A DNA stretch of 64,000 nt from Chloroflexota bacterium (GCA_021325095.1 JAJPHV010000015.1:62001-126000); one strand, 5' to 3'; counted from the first letter of the stretch, positions 37,049 to 46,685 are shown. Notes: generated by a model not told the origin, from the sequence alone. Translations and numbers: made by a program.

Positions 37049-37786
37049 ATGATGTTCGAACAGGCCATCCCGGCGGTAAGCACAGTCACCCACATTCTGG
37101 TGGTGGACGACGATCCGGAGATTGTGCGTCTGCTGCGCGCGTATCTGGAGCAGGGCAGTTACCGAGTTTCGACGGCCAACGATGGCGAAACTGCCTTGCG
37201 CATCCTGCGCCGCGAACGTCCGAACTTGATGATCCTTGACCTGATGCTGCCGGATCGGGACGGGTGGGATATCACGCGCGTCGTGCGCAGCGATCCAACA
37301 CTGTCCTATCTGCCGATCATCATGCTCACCGCGCGGATCGAGGACAGTGACAAGATTATCGGGCTGGAACTGGGAGCGGACGATTACATTACCAAGCCCT
37401 TCAACCCGCGCGAGGTCGTGGCGCGTGTACGCGCTGTGCTGCGGCGCACCCAGGCGGGCAGCAGCGCCGAAAGCGCGCCTGTGCTGGAATGGGGCGCGAT
37501 CCGTCTGGACGTGGCGCGGCGCATGGTCACGGTGAGCGGACAAACGGTTGACCTGACGCCGACGGAATTTGACATCCTGCGCACCCTGATGGAGAACCCC
37601 GGCTACGTCTTTACCCGCTCCTCGCTCATCGAGCGCAGCCTGGGCTACGACTACGAGAGTCTGGAGCGCACACTGGATACACACATCAAGAATCTGCGGC
37701 GCAAGATTGAACCTGATCCCAAGCAGCCAGTCTACATCCAGACCGTGTATGGGGTAGGTTACCGCCTGGAAAAGCCGCCGACATGA
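37049..37786 (+). CDS. OmpR/PhoB-family response regulator
   Basis: A 245-residue regulator: receiver domain at about 15-130 with the acidic pocket VVDDD, phospho-acceptor D64 in MILDLMLP, T94 and K116 (DYITKPFNP), and a winged-helix DNA-binding domain at about 145-240 (LTPTEFDILRTLMENPGYVF ... YGVGYRLE). Dimers of this class bind direct repeats about 11 bp apart. Overlaps the kinase gene by four bases (ATGA). It stands at the end of the export block and is the obvious candidate for the hexamer array in front of it. Confidence 0.95.
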   Translation: MMFEQAIPAVSTVTHILVVDDDPEIVRLLRAYLEQGSYRVSTANDGETALRILRRERPNLMILDLMLPDRDGWDITRVVRSDPTLSYLPIIMLTARIEDSDKIIGLELGADDYITKPFNPREVVARVRAVLRRTQAGSSAESAPVLEWGAIRLDVARRMVTVSGQTVDLTPTEFDILRTLMENPGYVFTRSSLIERSLGYDYESLERTLDTHIKNLRRKIEPDPKQPVYIQTVYGVGYRLEKPPT

Positions 37787-39132
37787 ACCGACTGTGGGTA
37801 CGCCTGAGCATTGCGTTTGGCCTGGTGGTGCTGCTGGGCGTCGTCAGCATCGCAGTCAGCTACATTGTCCTGTCGAGGGCCGATCTGGTCGATGCGCCCC
37901 TTCAGGTCTGGCTCGAAGGGCCACGCGGCGTTCTTGAACAACTGGCGAGATATTACAAGAAGCACGAAGGCTGGCAGGACGTGGAAACATTCCTGCTTGG
38001 CGCGGAAAGTGCCTTGCCCGACTCGCGCGTCGTTCTGGCCCTGCATGACAGTGCCAGCGGTGCTCTGTTCACCGCTCATCCCGATTTGCCTGCCCATCCC
38101 GACGAATCTATCCCTGTCCTGGTCGAAGGCCAGGCACGGGCCACCCTGGACATTTTCCGCAACAAGGCACTGCATATCACGCCCAATCAGTCGGCGTTTT
38201 TTCTGGCCCGCCTGCGTGATTTTGTACTGGTTGTGGCAGCCATTGGGAGCATCGTCGGCATCGTGTTTGGCGTTCTGGTCAGCCGTTCGCTGACAGCGCC
38301 CCTTGAGCAGCTTGCGACGGCAGCGCAGGCCATTGGCGCGCGCGAACTGCACCGTCGTGTCGCCATCCGGGGGCGCGCCAGCCAGGAAATCGTGTCGGTG
38401 GCGAATGCCTTCAACGACATGGCCGCCGCGCTGGAAAAGGGCGAAACGCTGCGCCGTAATCTGGTCGCGGACGTGGCCCACGAGCTGCGTACCCCACTCA
38501 GCGTCTTGCAGGGCAATCTGCTGGCGATCCTGGACGGCGTGTACCCACTCGACACTCAGGAGATCGCGCGTCTGTACAGCCAGACCCACCTGTTGAACCG
38601 TCTGGTCAACGACCTGCACGAGTTGAGCCAGGCCGAGGCCAAACAGCTTCGGCTGAACGTGCAACTAGTCGATGTGGCACACGTCCTGGAGAGCGTGGTC
38701 AGCGCCTTTGGCCCGACGGCGGATGAAGCGCAGGTGCATCTTGAATTGCACGTCGCGCCCAATTTGCCTCGCGCCTTGCTCGATCCCATGCGGCTCACTG
38801 AGGTGCTGGACAATCTGCTTGGCAATGCGCTGCGGCACACACCGCCGGGCGGCACGATTTCTCTGTGTGCCGAAGTGTCGGGGGAAGACCTCGTTTTGAC
38901 CGTCAAAGATACGGGTGAGGGCATCAGTGCCGAACACCTGCCACACGTCTTTGATCGGTTTTACCGGACAGATCGGGCGCGCAGCCGCGCGACTGGCGGC
39001 ACGGGCCTGGGGCTGGCGATTGTGCGCGCCATCGTCGAGATGCACGGCGGGCAGATCACCGCCACCAGCGACGGGGTTCCGGGGCACGGGACGACCTTCA
39101 CCGTGCGTTTCCCGGCGCTCGAGAAGACGTGA
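37783..39132 (+). CDS. sensor histidine kinase (PhoR-like, HAMP)
   Basis: A 449-residue membrane kinase: TM1 at about 8-31, an outer sensing domain of about 110 residues, TM2 at about 147-168, HAMP to about 220, HisKA with the phospho-acceptor H233 in VADVAHELRTPL, and a HATPase with LGNALRHTPPGG and GLGLAIVRAIVEMHGG. It pairs with the preceding regulator through a four-base overlap. The sensed signal is unknown; the outer domain has no recognised ligand fold. Confidence 0.95.
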   Translation: MNRLWVRLSIAFGLVVLLGVVSIAVSYIVLSRADLVDAPLQVWLEGPRGVLEQLARYYKKHEGWQDVETFLLGAESALPDSRVVLALHDSASGALFTAHPDLPAHPDESIPVLVEGQARATLDIFRNKALHITPNQSAFFLARLRDFVLVVAAIGSIVGIVFGVLVSRSLTAPLEQLATAAQAIGARELHRRVAIRGRASQEIVSVANAFNDMAAALEKGETLRRNLVADVAHELRTPLSVLQGNLLAILDGVYPLDTQEIARLYSQTHLLNRLVNDLHELSQAEAKQLRLNVQLVDVAHVLESVVSAFGPTADEAQVHLELHVAPNLPRALLDPMRLTEVLDNLLGNALRHTPPGGTISLCAEVSGEDLVLTVKDTGEGISAEHLPHVFDRFYRTDRARSRATGGTGLGLAIVRAIVEMHGGQITATSDGVPGHGTTFTVRFPALEKT

Positions 39133-39136
39133 GCTA

Positions 39137-39946
39137 TCACGTTCCTGTCGCCTCGATCAAGGCCCTTTCCATCACGGCCAGCGGCGCATCAACGCCCGTA
39201 TACAGCCGGAACTGTTCTGCCGCCTGTAGCAGCCGCATCCGGTAGCCGGGAACGACGATCATCCCCCTGGCCCTGGCCTGCCTCATCAACAGCGTTTCGA
39301 GCGGTTCCGCCACGATGTCCAGCAGCACTGCGCCAGGTCGGAGAATGGTCTCTGGCACAATGCTCTCTTCTGGCGCTTTGTAGCCCACCGACGTAGCGTT
39401 CACCAGAATGTCGTAATGCCCAACGCGCGGCAGTTCGTCCAGCGGATGCGCCGGCAGCAGGCCGAACTCGTTCGCCAGTGCCTGCGCCCTGTCCACGCTG
39501 CGATTATACAGATCTACTTTGGCCCCGCTGCTAACCAGCGCGTAGATGACGGCGCGGCTGGCTCCGCCTGCGCCGACGACGACAGCCGTTTTCCCATCGA
39601 GCACGGTGACTTCCTGCAAGGCCTGTCTGGCTCCGTACCAGTCCACGTTGTACCCGGTCAGTTGGCCGTCGTCGTTGACAATCGTGTTCACCGATTTGAT
39701 GCGCGCCGCCACCGGATCAAGCCGGTCAAGATAAGGCAGCACCATCTCCTTGAAGGGCATGGTCACGCCGCAGCCTCGAATGTCCAGCGTTCGGAGCGAC
39801 TGCACGGCGGACGGCAGATCGCTCACGCCAAACGCCACGTAGGTGTAATCCAGGCCCAGTGCCCGATAGCACGCATTGTGGTACTGGACGCCGACCTTGC
39901 TGGGTTTGGTGGCGAATGAGCAGCACAGGCGTGGATAGGACGACAT
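39137..39946 (-). CDS. shikimate dehydrogenase-like protein (SdhL/HI0607 type)
   Basis: A 269-residue NADP-binding protein of the AroE superfamily. The N-terminal substrate block is SFATKPSKVGVQYHN rather than the classical SxSPxxHN, followed by GCGVTMPFKE with the catalytic lysine and SVNTIVNDDGQLTGYNVDW; GAGGASRAV binds the cofactor. This pattern matches the SdhL branch (H. influenzae HI0607), whose shikimate activity is low and whose role is uncertain, so I avoid the symbol aroE. The start at 39946 is set by AGGAGA 7 bases upstream. Confidence 0.82.
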   Translation of the reverse strand: MSSYPRLCCSFATKPSKVGVQYHNACYRALGLDYTYVAFGVSDLPSAVQSLRTLDIRGCGVTMPFKEMVLPYLDRLDPVAARIKSVNTIVNDDGQLTGYNVDWYGARQALQEVTVLDGKTAVVVGAGGASRAVIYALVSSGAKVDLYNRSVDRAQALANEFGLLPAHPLDELPRVGHYDILVNATSVGYKAPEESIVPETILRPGAVLLDIVAEPLETLLMRQARARGMIVVPGYRMRLLQAAEQFRLYTGVDAPLAVMERALIEATGT

Positions 39947-39972
39947 CACGTTATCTCCTCTATCAAAACAAA

Positions 39973-40001
39973 CTCCCTTCTCCATAGGATAGAGAAGGGA
40001 G
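39973..40001 (-). terminator. terminator after the subtilisin-like gene (repeat-derived)
   Basis: Perfect 10-bp arms CTCCCTTCTC (39973-39982) and GAGAAGGGAG (39992-40001) around nine bases. On the minus strand the hairpin is followed by TTTGTTTTG, making a plausible rho-independent terminator for the gene ending at 40079. Confidence 0.65.
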
Positions 40002-40033
40002 CCTTTTCACAACAATCCATTCCTGGACAGTTT

Positions 40034-40077
40034 CCCTCTCTGCGAAGCGGAGAGGGGCCAGGGGTGCGGTCAACTCC
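40034..40077. repeat. intergenic palindromic repeat (GGAGAGGGG family, copy 4)
   Basis: CCCTCTC (about 40034-40040) pairs with GAGAGGG (about 40050-40056), and the unit closes with CAGGGGTGCGGTCAAC, matching the end of copy 1 nearly exactly. It lies at the 3' edge of the subtilisin-like gene. Confidence 0.6.
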
Positions 40078-40078
40078 C

Positions 40079-42625
40079 CTACTTCTTGAGCTTGATCGAC
40101 ACCTTGTCGCTGACGGCCAGCGGCTGGTCCAGGTTGTTGAGGTCGAGGACGGCGACGATATAGTACAGGTTGCCCGACCCGATGGAGGTAAAGGCCGAGT
40201 TCGGGATGAACAGCACCACGTCGTCAAAGGCGGCCTGGTTGCTCTTGGCCGTGAACGTCGCGCCCGTGCCCAGGCCCTTGCCGATCCGGAAGTTCTCGTC
40301 CTTGGTGGGCAGCGGCTTGTTGTTGCTGTCGAAGAACAGGACGGCGACAGCGCCCTTCTTGCCCTTGAAGTTGTCCACCTCGAACGATACCGTGACCGCC
40401 ATGCCCTTCACGCCCTTCAACTTGACGTTGAACTTGGTATCGATGTTGTTGATGGTTGCCGAGGGGCCATTGGCTTCAGGAACGGGCGTCGCGTCGGCAT
40501 CGCTGGGGTTGGCGTCCGTCAGCTTGCCAGGGTCGGGCAGCGCCAACCGCCCTTCGCCAAACACCGGATCAGGGCCTTTGTCGCCCAGGTCTTTGACGTT
40601 GGCGAGCAGGAAGGCGCGCACCTCTGCGGCCTGCATTTCCGGGAATTTTTCCAGCACCAGACCTGCCGCACCCGCCACCAGCGGCGCCGCGCCGGACGTG
40701 CCGGAAAACCCGTCCTCGTAGACAGGTAGCACTTCGCCCGTCGGCGCGGTGATGTCGGGCTTGATACGGTCATCGTTGGTTGGCCCTTGCGAGCTGTAGA
40801 TTTCGATCTTGTCTTTGGTCAGGCCCGTCGCGCCGACGGTCAGCGCACTGTTGGAGTCGCCGGGAACGGTCACGCTGTGATCGGGAACCTGTGCCCAGTC
40901 CGGGAAAATGGCATTCGGGACAAAGATGTCGATGAGGTTGTCGTCGTTGCCCTTTTCCTTGTGAACGATCAGATAGTAGAGTTCTTTGGGAGTGGCTTCA
41001 AAGCTGGTCGCCTGGAACGGAAAGTCGTTTTTGCGGCCTTTCTTGGCTTCGGCAGCCGTCACGACCTCGTTGCCGTCCTTGTCCAGCACGCGGAAGTCAT
41101 ATTCGGCCTTTTCTTTGCCGCCCCAGTTGCCATTCCAGTTCATCACAACGGTGGTGATGGGTGCGAACGGTACAAAGGGCAGCGCCGCCAGTTTTTCGCT
41201 GAAAGCGTGCAGCCCCTTGCCGTTATCCTGGTACTGGAACATGGTATGGTCAACGGCCTCGTTGCCCGCTGCGTTGACCCACAGCACACCTGAATCCTTC
41301 ACGATGGCGTCCACGGCCAGCGACTCGCCGAACGTGCCGTCGCGCGGGCCAACCGCCGATCCCACCGAGTAGTTGATGATCTGCACTTTGGAGTCCAGCA
41401 GGAACTGGACAGCGTTGATCCAGCTTTCGCGGCTGGAACCGTCAAACTGCGCGATGTATAGCTCGGCGTCCGGCGCAGCGCCGTGAACGACCATTGCGCA
41501 GGCTGTGCCGTGCACTTCTTCTTGCTGATCCAGTTCGTCCAGCGGGACGTTCGATTTCATCTGGTCGGCAGGTGGCAGGGCCTTGCCCGCGTTCTGCATG
41601 ATGCCGCCGAAGCCCATGTCCAGGATGCCGATGCGCACGCCCTTGCCGGTGATCCCGGCCTTGTGCCATTTGTCGGCGCCGATGGTCACTGCGCCTTTGG
41701 TGTTGAGGTTCTGCAAATTGACGATCTTCGCTGTCTTGGGCGTGGGCGGGCGGAAGCCGACCACGTGGTTGACTTTGGCGATCTTGGTCAGATAGCCGAG
41801 CAGCGGCCCCGGCGACTGGAACTGGCCCAGGACGGACAACGGGATGCCGATCTCGACTTCCTCGTTGTTGTCGTCGTAGCTGTACACGCTGACGCCGAGC
41901 GCCTTCAGGTCGGTGGTCACGGATGGCAGGCTGTCTTTTGAATCGAGCGCCAGGTAGCCCGCAATCTCGTTGCTGCCGTTGATGATCTTGCGGTCACGGG
42001 CCAGCTTTTCGACGGCTTTCGCGTCGCCCTTGTCTCCGTAGGCGGTCAGCAGATCGATGTAGCTCAACGGGATGCCGAGCTTGTCCAGGATGCCCGAATC
42101 CTTGAGGAAAGCGGCCAGTCCGCTCGCGCCCTTATCCTTGTAAATCTGGACGATGCGCTTGTAGAGTTCGGCCAGGTCGGAGTCGCCCAGATTCTGCGGC
42201 AGCTTGTCGATGAACGGCTTCAGATCGGGATACGCCTTGATCAGATCGTCCAGCGTGGTCGGCGGGTTGACGGCTGGCACGGTGCCAACCGAGATGGGTG
42301 GTGCACCCTCGGTGGCGTTGATCGTGCCGCCGCCCGTCGCAGGCGGCGTGCCGCGAATGCCCGGCGGGGTCGAGGTTGGCTTGGGATTGGCCGGTTCGAT
42401 GGAGATTTCGGTTCCTTCGGCTGCGCCTGGCGTTGCGGCCATCGTGGGCGCGTTGGTCGCCATTGCAACAGTGGTGGCAGCGCTGGTCGGCGCCGTCGTG
42501 GCCGTCGCGGCGGCGGTGGTCGGCGTCGCCGGAGGGTTGGTCGGTACGGCAGTTGGATTGCCTCCGCAGGCGGCCAGCATCAGCGCGCCGACCAGGAACA
42601 ATACCCCTAAATAGGTGCGTTTCAT
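40079..42625 (-). CDS. subtilisin-like (S8) serine protease lipoprotein
   Basis: An 848-residue protein with a lipoprotein signal (lipobox LAAC, C20) and a long Thr/Ala/Pro linker (23-110). The S8 triad is clear: D336 in GILDMGFGG, H372 in EVHGTACA and S644 in SGTSGAAP, with N455 as oxyanion residue. About 180 residues separate His and Ser beyond the core, and a C-terminal beta domain (about 715-848) follows. It should be an anchored surface protease. The start at 42625 opens directly onto the signal; a frame from 42724 lacks one. It lies 104 bases behind the FHA-ABC gene on the same strand and may be co-transcribed. Confidence 0.92.
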   Translation of the reverse strand: MKRTYLGVLFLVGALMLAACGGNPTAVPTNPPATPTTAAATATTAPTSAATTVAMATNAPTMAATPGAAEGTEISIEPANPKPTSTPPGIRGTPPATGGGTINATEGAPPISVGTVPAVNPPTTLDDLIKAYPDLKPFIDKLPQNLGDSDLAELYKRIVQIYKDKGASGLAAFLKDSGILDKLGIPLSYIDLLTAYGDKGDAKAVEKLARDRKIINGSNEIAGYLALDSKDSLPSVTTDLKALGVSVYSYDDNNEEVEIGIPLSVLGQFQSPGPLLGYLTKIAKVNHVVGFRPPTPKTAKIVNLQNLNTKGAVTIGADKWHKAGITGKGVRIGILDMGFGGIMQNAGKALPPADQMKSNVPLDELDQQEEVHGTACAMVVHGAAPDAELYIAQFDGSSRESWINAVQFLLDSKVQIINYSVGSAVGPRDGTFGESLAVDAIVKDSGVLWVNAAGNEAVDHTMFQYQDNGKGLHAFSEKLAALPFVPFAPITTVVMNWNGNWGGKEKAEYDFRVLDKDGNEVVTAAEAKKGRKNDFPFQATSFEATPKELYYLIVHKEKGNDDNLIDIFVPNAIFPDWAQVPDHSVTVPGDSNSALTVGATGLTKDKIEIYSSQGPTNDDRIKPDITAPTGEVLPVYEDGFSGTSGAAPLVAGAAGLVLEKFPEMQAAEVRAFLLANVKDLGDKGPDPVFGEGRLALPDPGKLTDANPSDADATPVPEANGPSATINNIDTKFNVKLKGVKGMAVTVSFEVDNFKGKKGAVAVLFFDSNNKPLPTKDENFRIGKGLGTGATFTAKSNQAAFDDVVLFIPNSAFTSIGSGNLYYIVAVLDLNNLDQPLAVSDKVSIKLKK

Positions 42626-42670
42626 GTGTGTTGCAGTCTCCCTTGTGGATGCGCAAATTGACAATGAGGT

Positions 42671-42720
42671 TGACCTCACCCCCTCTCCAGTGGGAGAGGG
42701 GGAACCGGAATGAGGCGAGG
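42671..42720. repeat. intergenic palindromic repeat (GGAGAGGGG family, copy 5)
   Basis: Arms CCCCCTCTCC (42679-42688) and GGAGAGGGGG (42693-42702) around four bases, preceded by GACCTCA and followed by a GAGGCGAGG edge. It sits in the 104-base gap between the FHA-ABC gene and the protease gene, where it could lower expression of the downstream gene. Confidence 0.7.
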
Positions 42721-42728
42721 CCAACCAG

Positions 42729-45356
42729 CTAGAAACTTTCGTTACGGTTCAGTGCAAACCCTCCTACGACCAGGAACAGCACCGAAAACCCGGCCAGGAC
42801 CGCCCACCGTACCCATAGTTCGCCCGCCGACGAGGGATAGGTGACGCCCTGCACGGCAGGGGCCGGGAGGAAGCGCCGCGTATCGCCCAGGGCGGGCAGC
42901 GGCTTGTTATTCTTGTCCAGCACCGGGCTGAGGACGACGATCCGCCCCTCGGCGTTGCGGGCGACCATGTCCGCCGTCCCGCCGAGCGCTTCCAATGACC
43001 AGCGCGTGACGGTGAGCTTCGACAGGGGTTCCAGCGCGCCTTCCATCTTGAAGAGCACACCCGGGAACAGAATCTGCACGAATAGAACGGCCAGCACCGC
43101 GTAAGTGACGGCGTTCACCTGCCGCACCAGCGCCGACAGCAGCAACCCGATGCTCACCCCGGCGATGGCCGTCAGCGCCAGTGTGATGAACATTTCGAGC
43201 GGCCCCCAGGTGATCAGGCCCTGGCCGGGTAGCTCCGCGCCCAGCGAGACGGTGAGCAGCAGCAGCAGACAACTGATCAGGCACAGTCCGCCGTAAACCA
43301 CCACTTTGGAGAGCAGGTAGGGTGGGATGCGCAGGTTGACCATGCGTTCTCGGAAGAACAGGCTGCGCTCCTCGACGATGGTATAGGCCGAGGCGAAAAT
43401 GCCAAGCAGCGTCACCGACAGCGACATCATGAACAACAGGCGCTGCGCGTCGTTGGCCGGGGCAAACGTGCCCAACGCTTTCACGTTTGAGGGCGCTTTG
43501 TCCGGGTCTGTGCCGACAGGTGTCAGCGGCAGTTTATTCAGGAATTCGCGGAATTCCACGTCGCTACCCCGCGGAACCAGCATTTGCCCGCGCGTATTCT
43601 GGATGCTGTCCATGCTGATCAGCCCCAGGAACAGCCCGACCAGCGGCAGCACCAGCAGCAGCCCGATCAGCGTGCGCAGATCGTGGCGGGCCAGCGTCAG
43701 CGTGCGTTCGGTCAGGACGCGCAACTGGTGGCCGAACGTGCCCCGGCGCGCCAGCCGCAGCCTGCGGTTGGCAAGGGCTGTATCGCCTGCATCGGCCTTT
43801 TTCTCTACAGGCGCGTGCAGACGGTTCAACACGTTCTTGGCATACTGTGGCGTCTGCTTGAAGGCTTCTGCCCAGCGCCGGGCCGCTTCGCCGGGACTCA
43901 GCTTTTCGGTGCTGTCCTCGTCGATGGGCTGGAACACACGGTTGTAGATTTCCGGGTAGTCCCGCACGCCGAAGAAGGTCAGGGCCTCTTTGGGCGGGCC
44001 GAAGTAGGCCAGGTTGCCCCGCGCCATCAACGCCAACTGGTCGCACTGCCCGATGTTCAGCGTCGTATGTGTCACGACGGCAACAATGTGCCCGCGATCC
44101 GCCAGGCGGCGCAGCGTATCCATCATTGACTTGTCCAGGCCCGGATCAAGCCCCGACGACGGCTCGTCCATAAACAGCAGGCTCGGTTCGGCCATTAATT
44201 CCAGCGCAATACTGACGCGCTTCTTTTGCCCACCGCTCAGGCTGCGCACCAACTGGTTACGGAAGTCCGTCAGTTCCAGCGTTTCCAGCACTCGGGTAAT
44301 GCGCTGTTCGCGGGAGGCTTGCGGCTCGTTGGGGAAGCGCAGCCTGGCGCCGTACATCAGGGCCTGGTACACCGTCAGGTCATTTTGCACGATATCGGCC
44401 TGCGGCACGTAACCGATGATCGGCTGGTACATCCCGTAGTTTTCGTACAGATTGTCGCCGTTGACCAGCACCTGCCCACCGGTGGCTCGGTTCGCCCCGT
44501 TCAGCGCGCGCAGCAGCGTCGATTTGCCCGATCCGCTGCCGCCGATGATGGCGACGAATTCCTGCGGGTGGATGGAGAGCGTCACGTCGCGCATAGTGTT
44601 GCTGGCTTTGGGCGGGAAGCCGGTGCGGTACGTCATTTCCAGGTTCACCGCGTCCAGTTGAAAGCGCTGCACGGAGGGCAATCGCAGCAGCGCCTTTCCT
44701 TTGTAGACCAGCAGCGCCTGGTCGATGCGGATCACGTCCTCGGCCTGCAAACGGTACGGGCCGGTGATGCGCCGGTCATTGACGTACACGCCGTTGGTGC
44801 TGCGCAGATCAGTTAACACGTGATGATCGCCCTGCTCGGTGATCTGCGCATGATGCCACGACACCGCCAGTGCATCCAGCTTCAAATCGGACTGCGGATC
44901 GCGCCCGATGGTGTACGGCGTCTTTTCGAGCGGGTACAGCTTGCCCGCCGCCTGTGACTTCATGGCCCGCTCGACGGGGTTGGTGTACATCATGGTGACG
45001 CCCTTGCCCGCCGCGTTTTGCAGCCGGACGTTGTCCCCGTCGCGCAGTACCTGGCTGTCTACGGGCTTGCCGTTGACCAGGACGCCGCCCTTGCCGGTGA
45101 TGTCGTATACACGGTAATTGCCGCCTTCCAGCGTCAGCCGCGCGTGGCGGACGGCAATGCCTTCGTATTGGAGCGAAATGTCCTGATGGCTTTCGCTGCC
45201 AATGTCCAGAATCTTCTGGACGAGCAGCACCGTCTGTGGAGTGCCCTGGTCGGGCACGATGCGCATCGTTGGGTCGCGTTCATCAATTTCCTGGCGTCCA
45301 ACCGACAGGGTGCGCATTTCGGGTTGCGGTTGGTTGCGAAGTTCAGAATCGGACAT
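42729..45356 (-). CDS. FHA-domain / ABCG-type ABC exporter fusion
   Basis: An 875-residue half-transporter. Two FHA domains occupy about 30-110 and 125-220; the second is canonical (YTIGRDPQSDL ... LTDLRSTNGVYVNDR) and the first is degenerate, lacking the GR start. The nucleotide-binding domain follows with Walker A GGSGSGKST, signature LSGGQKKRVSIALELM and FMDEPSSGLDPG. A cytoplasmic linker leads to an ABC-2 membrane domain (from about 570) with six helices. FHA modules bind phosphothreonine, so export is likely controlled by a Ser/Thr kinase not present here. The substrate is unknown. Confidence 0.92.
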   Translation of the reverse strand: MSDSELRNQPQPEMRTLSVGRQEIDERDPTMRIVPDQGTPQTVLLVQKILDIGSESHQDISLQYEGIAVRHARLTLEGGNYRVYDITGKGGVLVNGKPVDSQVLRDGDNVRLQNAAGKGVTMMYTNPVERAMKSQAAGKLYPLEKTPYTIGRDPQSDLKLDALAVSWHHAQITEQGDHHVLTDLRSTNGVYVNDRRITGPYRLQAEDVIRIDQALLVYKGKALLRLPSVQRFQLDAVNLEMTYRTGFPPKASNTMRDVTLSIHPQEFVAIIGGSGSGKSTLLRALNGANRATGGQVLVNGDNLYENYGMYQPIIGYVPQADIVQNDLTVYQALMYGARLRFPNEPQASREQRITRVLETLELTDFRNQLVRSLSGGQKKRVSIALELMAEPSLLFMDEPSSGLDPGLDKSMMDTLRRLADRGHIVAVVTHTTLNIGQCDQLALMARGNLAYFGPPKEALTFFGVRDYPEIYNRVFQPIDEDSTEKLSPGEAARRWAEAFKQTPQYAKNVLNRLHAPVEKKADAGDTALANRRLRLARRGTFGHQLRVLTERTLTLARHDLRTLIGLLLVLPLVGLFLGLISMDSIQNTRGQMLVPRGSDVEFREFLNKLPLTPVGTDPDKAPSNVKALGTFAPANDAQRLLFMMSLSVTLLGIFASAYTIVEERSLFFRERMVNLRIPPYLLSKVVVYGGLCLISCLLLLLTVSLGAELPGQGLITWGPLEMFITLALTAIAGVSIGLLLSALVRQVNAVTYAVLAVLFVQILFPGVLFKMEGALEPLSKLTVTRWSLEALGGTADMVARNAEGRIVVLSPVLDKNNKPLPALGDTRRFLPAPAVQGVTYPSSAGELWVRWAVLAGFSVLFLVVGGFALNRNESF

Positions 45357-45521
45357 TCAGCGTTGCTCCAGGTTCATGATAACGAATTCCGCCAGTCATC
45401 TTACGGGAAAATGCAAAGAAGTGCCAACCCCGCCGCTCGGACTTCCGCCACTTCCTATCCAAAAGTGTGCTACACTTCTGACGCACATTGGCCTGGATCA
45501 GTTCCCGGTTTCGTCAGGAGT

Positions 45522-46685
45522 ATGCGTTTGACTGATATAGATCGGCTGGCCGCCGAGCCGCGAATGATTGCCTATCGCGCCCGGTTAACCGAGATGTTGA
45601 ACCGCGTCATTGATGAAGCCATTGCCATCCAGCAGATTCCCGCGCCGACCTTCCACGAAGGCCAGCGGGCTGCCTACATTCGCAGCCGTTTCGCTGGGCT
45701 GGATGCCGTCGAGGTCGATGCGCTGCATAACGTCTATGGCTGTCTGCGCGGTGTAGAGAGTACGCTGCCTGCGCTATTGGTTGCGGCGCACACTGATACG
45801 GTGTTTGAACCGGATATTCCCCTCACCGTGCATCGCAATGGCAGTCGCATCTACGGGCCTGGGCTTGGCGACAACAGTCTGGGTGTGGCGGCCCTTCTGG
45901 CGATGGTGGACATCCTGCGCGACCAGCCCTTACCTGCCGATGTGTGGTTCGTCGCCAACAGCCGCGAGGAGGGCCTGGGCGACCTGGGCGGGATACGCGC
46001 TGTTTATGGCAAACTATCCGCTCAACTGGGCGCGGCGCTCATCGTCGAGGGCATCGCCTTCGGGCGCATCTATCACGCCGGGATCGCCGTTCGCCGGCTG
46101 AAAATCACCTGCCGGACGGCGGGCGGCCATAGCTGGCTGCATTTTGGCCGTCCAAGTGCCATTCACAGCCTGGTGCAGGTGGCCGCGCAGATCGCAGCGC
46201 TGCAACCGCCGGAGTCGCCGCGCACGACCTACAACATCGGCATGATCGAAGGGGGGCGCTCGGTCAATTCCATCGCGCCAGAGGCGTCCATGTTCCTCGA
46301 TCTACGCTCCGAAGATCGCGCAGCATTAACGACCATCGAGAACCAGATCGCCGCATTGATCGATGCCGCTCGTTCCCCGGACGTGGAATTCGCCGTCGAG
46401 GTGGTCGGAGATCGGCCCGCCGGGCATATCCCTGTCTCGCATCCGCTGGTCCAGATGGCCCGCGCCGTCCTGGAGTCGATGGGCATTCACCCGCTCTACG
46501 AGGCAGGCAGCACCGACGCCAACGTGCTCCTGGCCTCGGGCTTGCCCACCATCACCATTGGCATCACGCAGGGTGGCAATGCTCATCGTGAGGACGAGTT
46601 CATCGAAACGGCCAACATCCTGGATGGCCTGTGGCAACTCTTGCTGCTGACGGTGGGCGCAGCCGGTGGTCTAAAATCCGTCTGA
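45522..46685 (+). CDS. M20-family metallopeptidase/amidohydrolase
   Basis: A 387-residue zinc hydrolase. Metal-site segments are AAHTDTVF, GPGLGDNSLGVA, the catalytic glutamates in SREEGLGDLGG, and a late GNAHREDEFI; the dimerisation domain holds TAGGHSWLHFG. It resembles PepT/ArgE-type peptidases, which cut small peptides or N-acyl amino acids. AGGAG at 45516-45520 is only one base before this ATG but 7 bases before the in-frame TTG at 45528, which may be the real start. It is alone on the plus strand. Confidence 0.88.
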   Translation: MRLTDIDRLAAEPRMIAYRARLTEMLNRVIDEAIAIQQIPAPTFHEGQRAAYIRSRFAGLDAVEVDALHNVYGCLRGVESTLPALLVAAHTDTVFEPDIPLTVHRNGSRIYGPGLGDNSLGVAALLAMVDILRDQPLPADVWFVANSREEGLGDLGGIRAVYGKLSAQLGAALIVEGIAFGRIYHAGIAVRRLKITCRTAGGHSWLHFGRPSAIHSLVQVAAQIAALQPPESPRTTYNIGMIEGGRSVNSIAPEASMFLDLRSEDRAALTTIENQIAALIDAARSPDVEFAVEVVGDRPAGHIPVSHPLVQMARAVLESMGIHPLYEAGSTDANVLLASGLPTITIGITQGGNAHREDEFIETANILDGLWQLLLLTVGAAGGLKSV

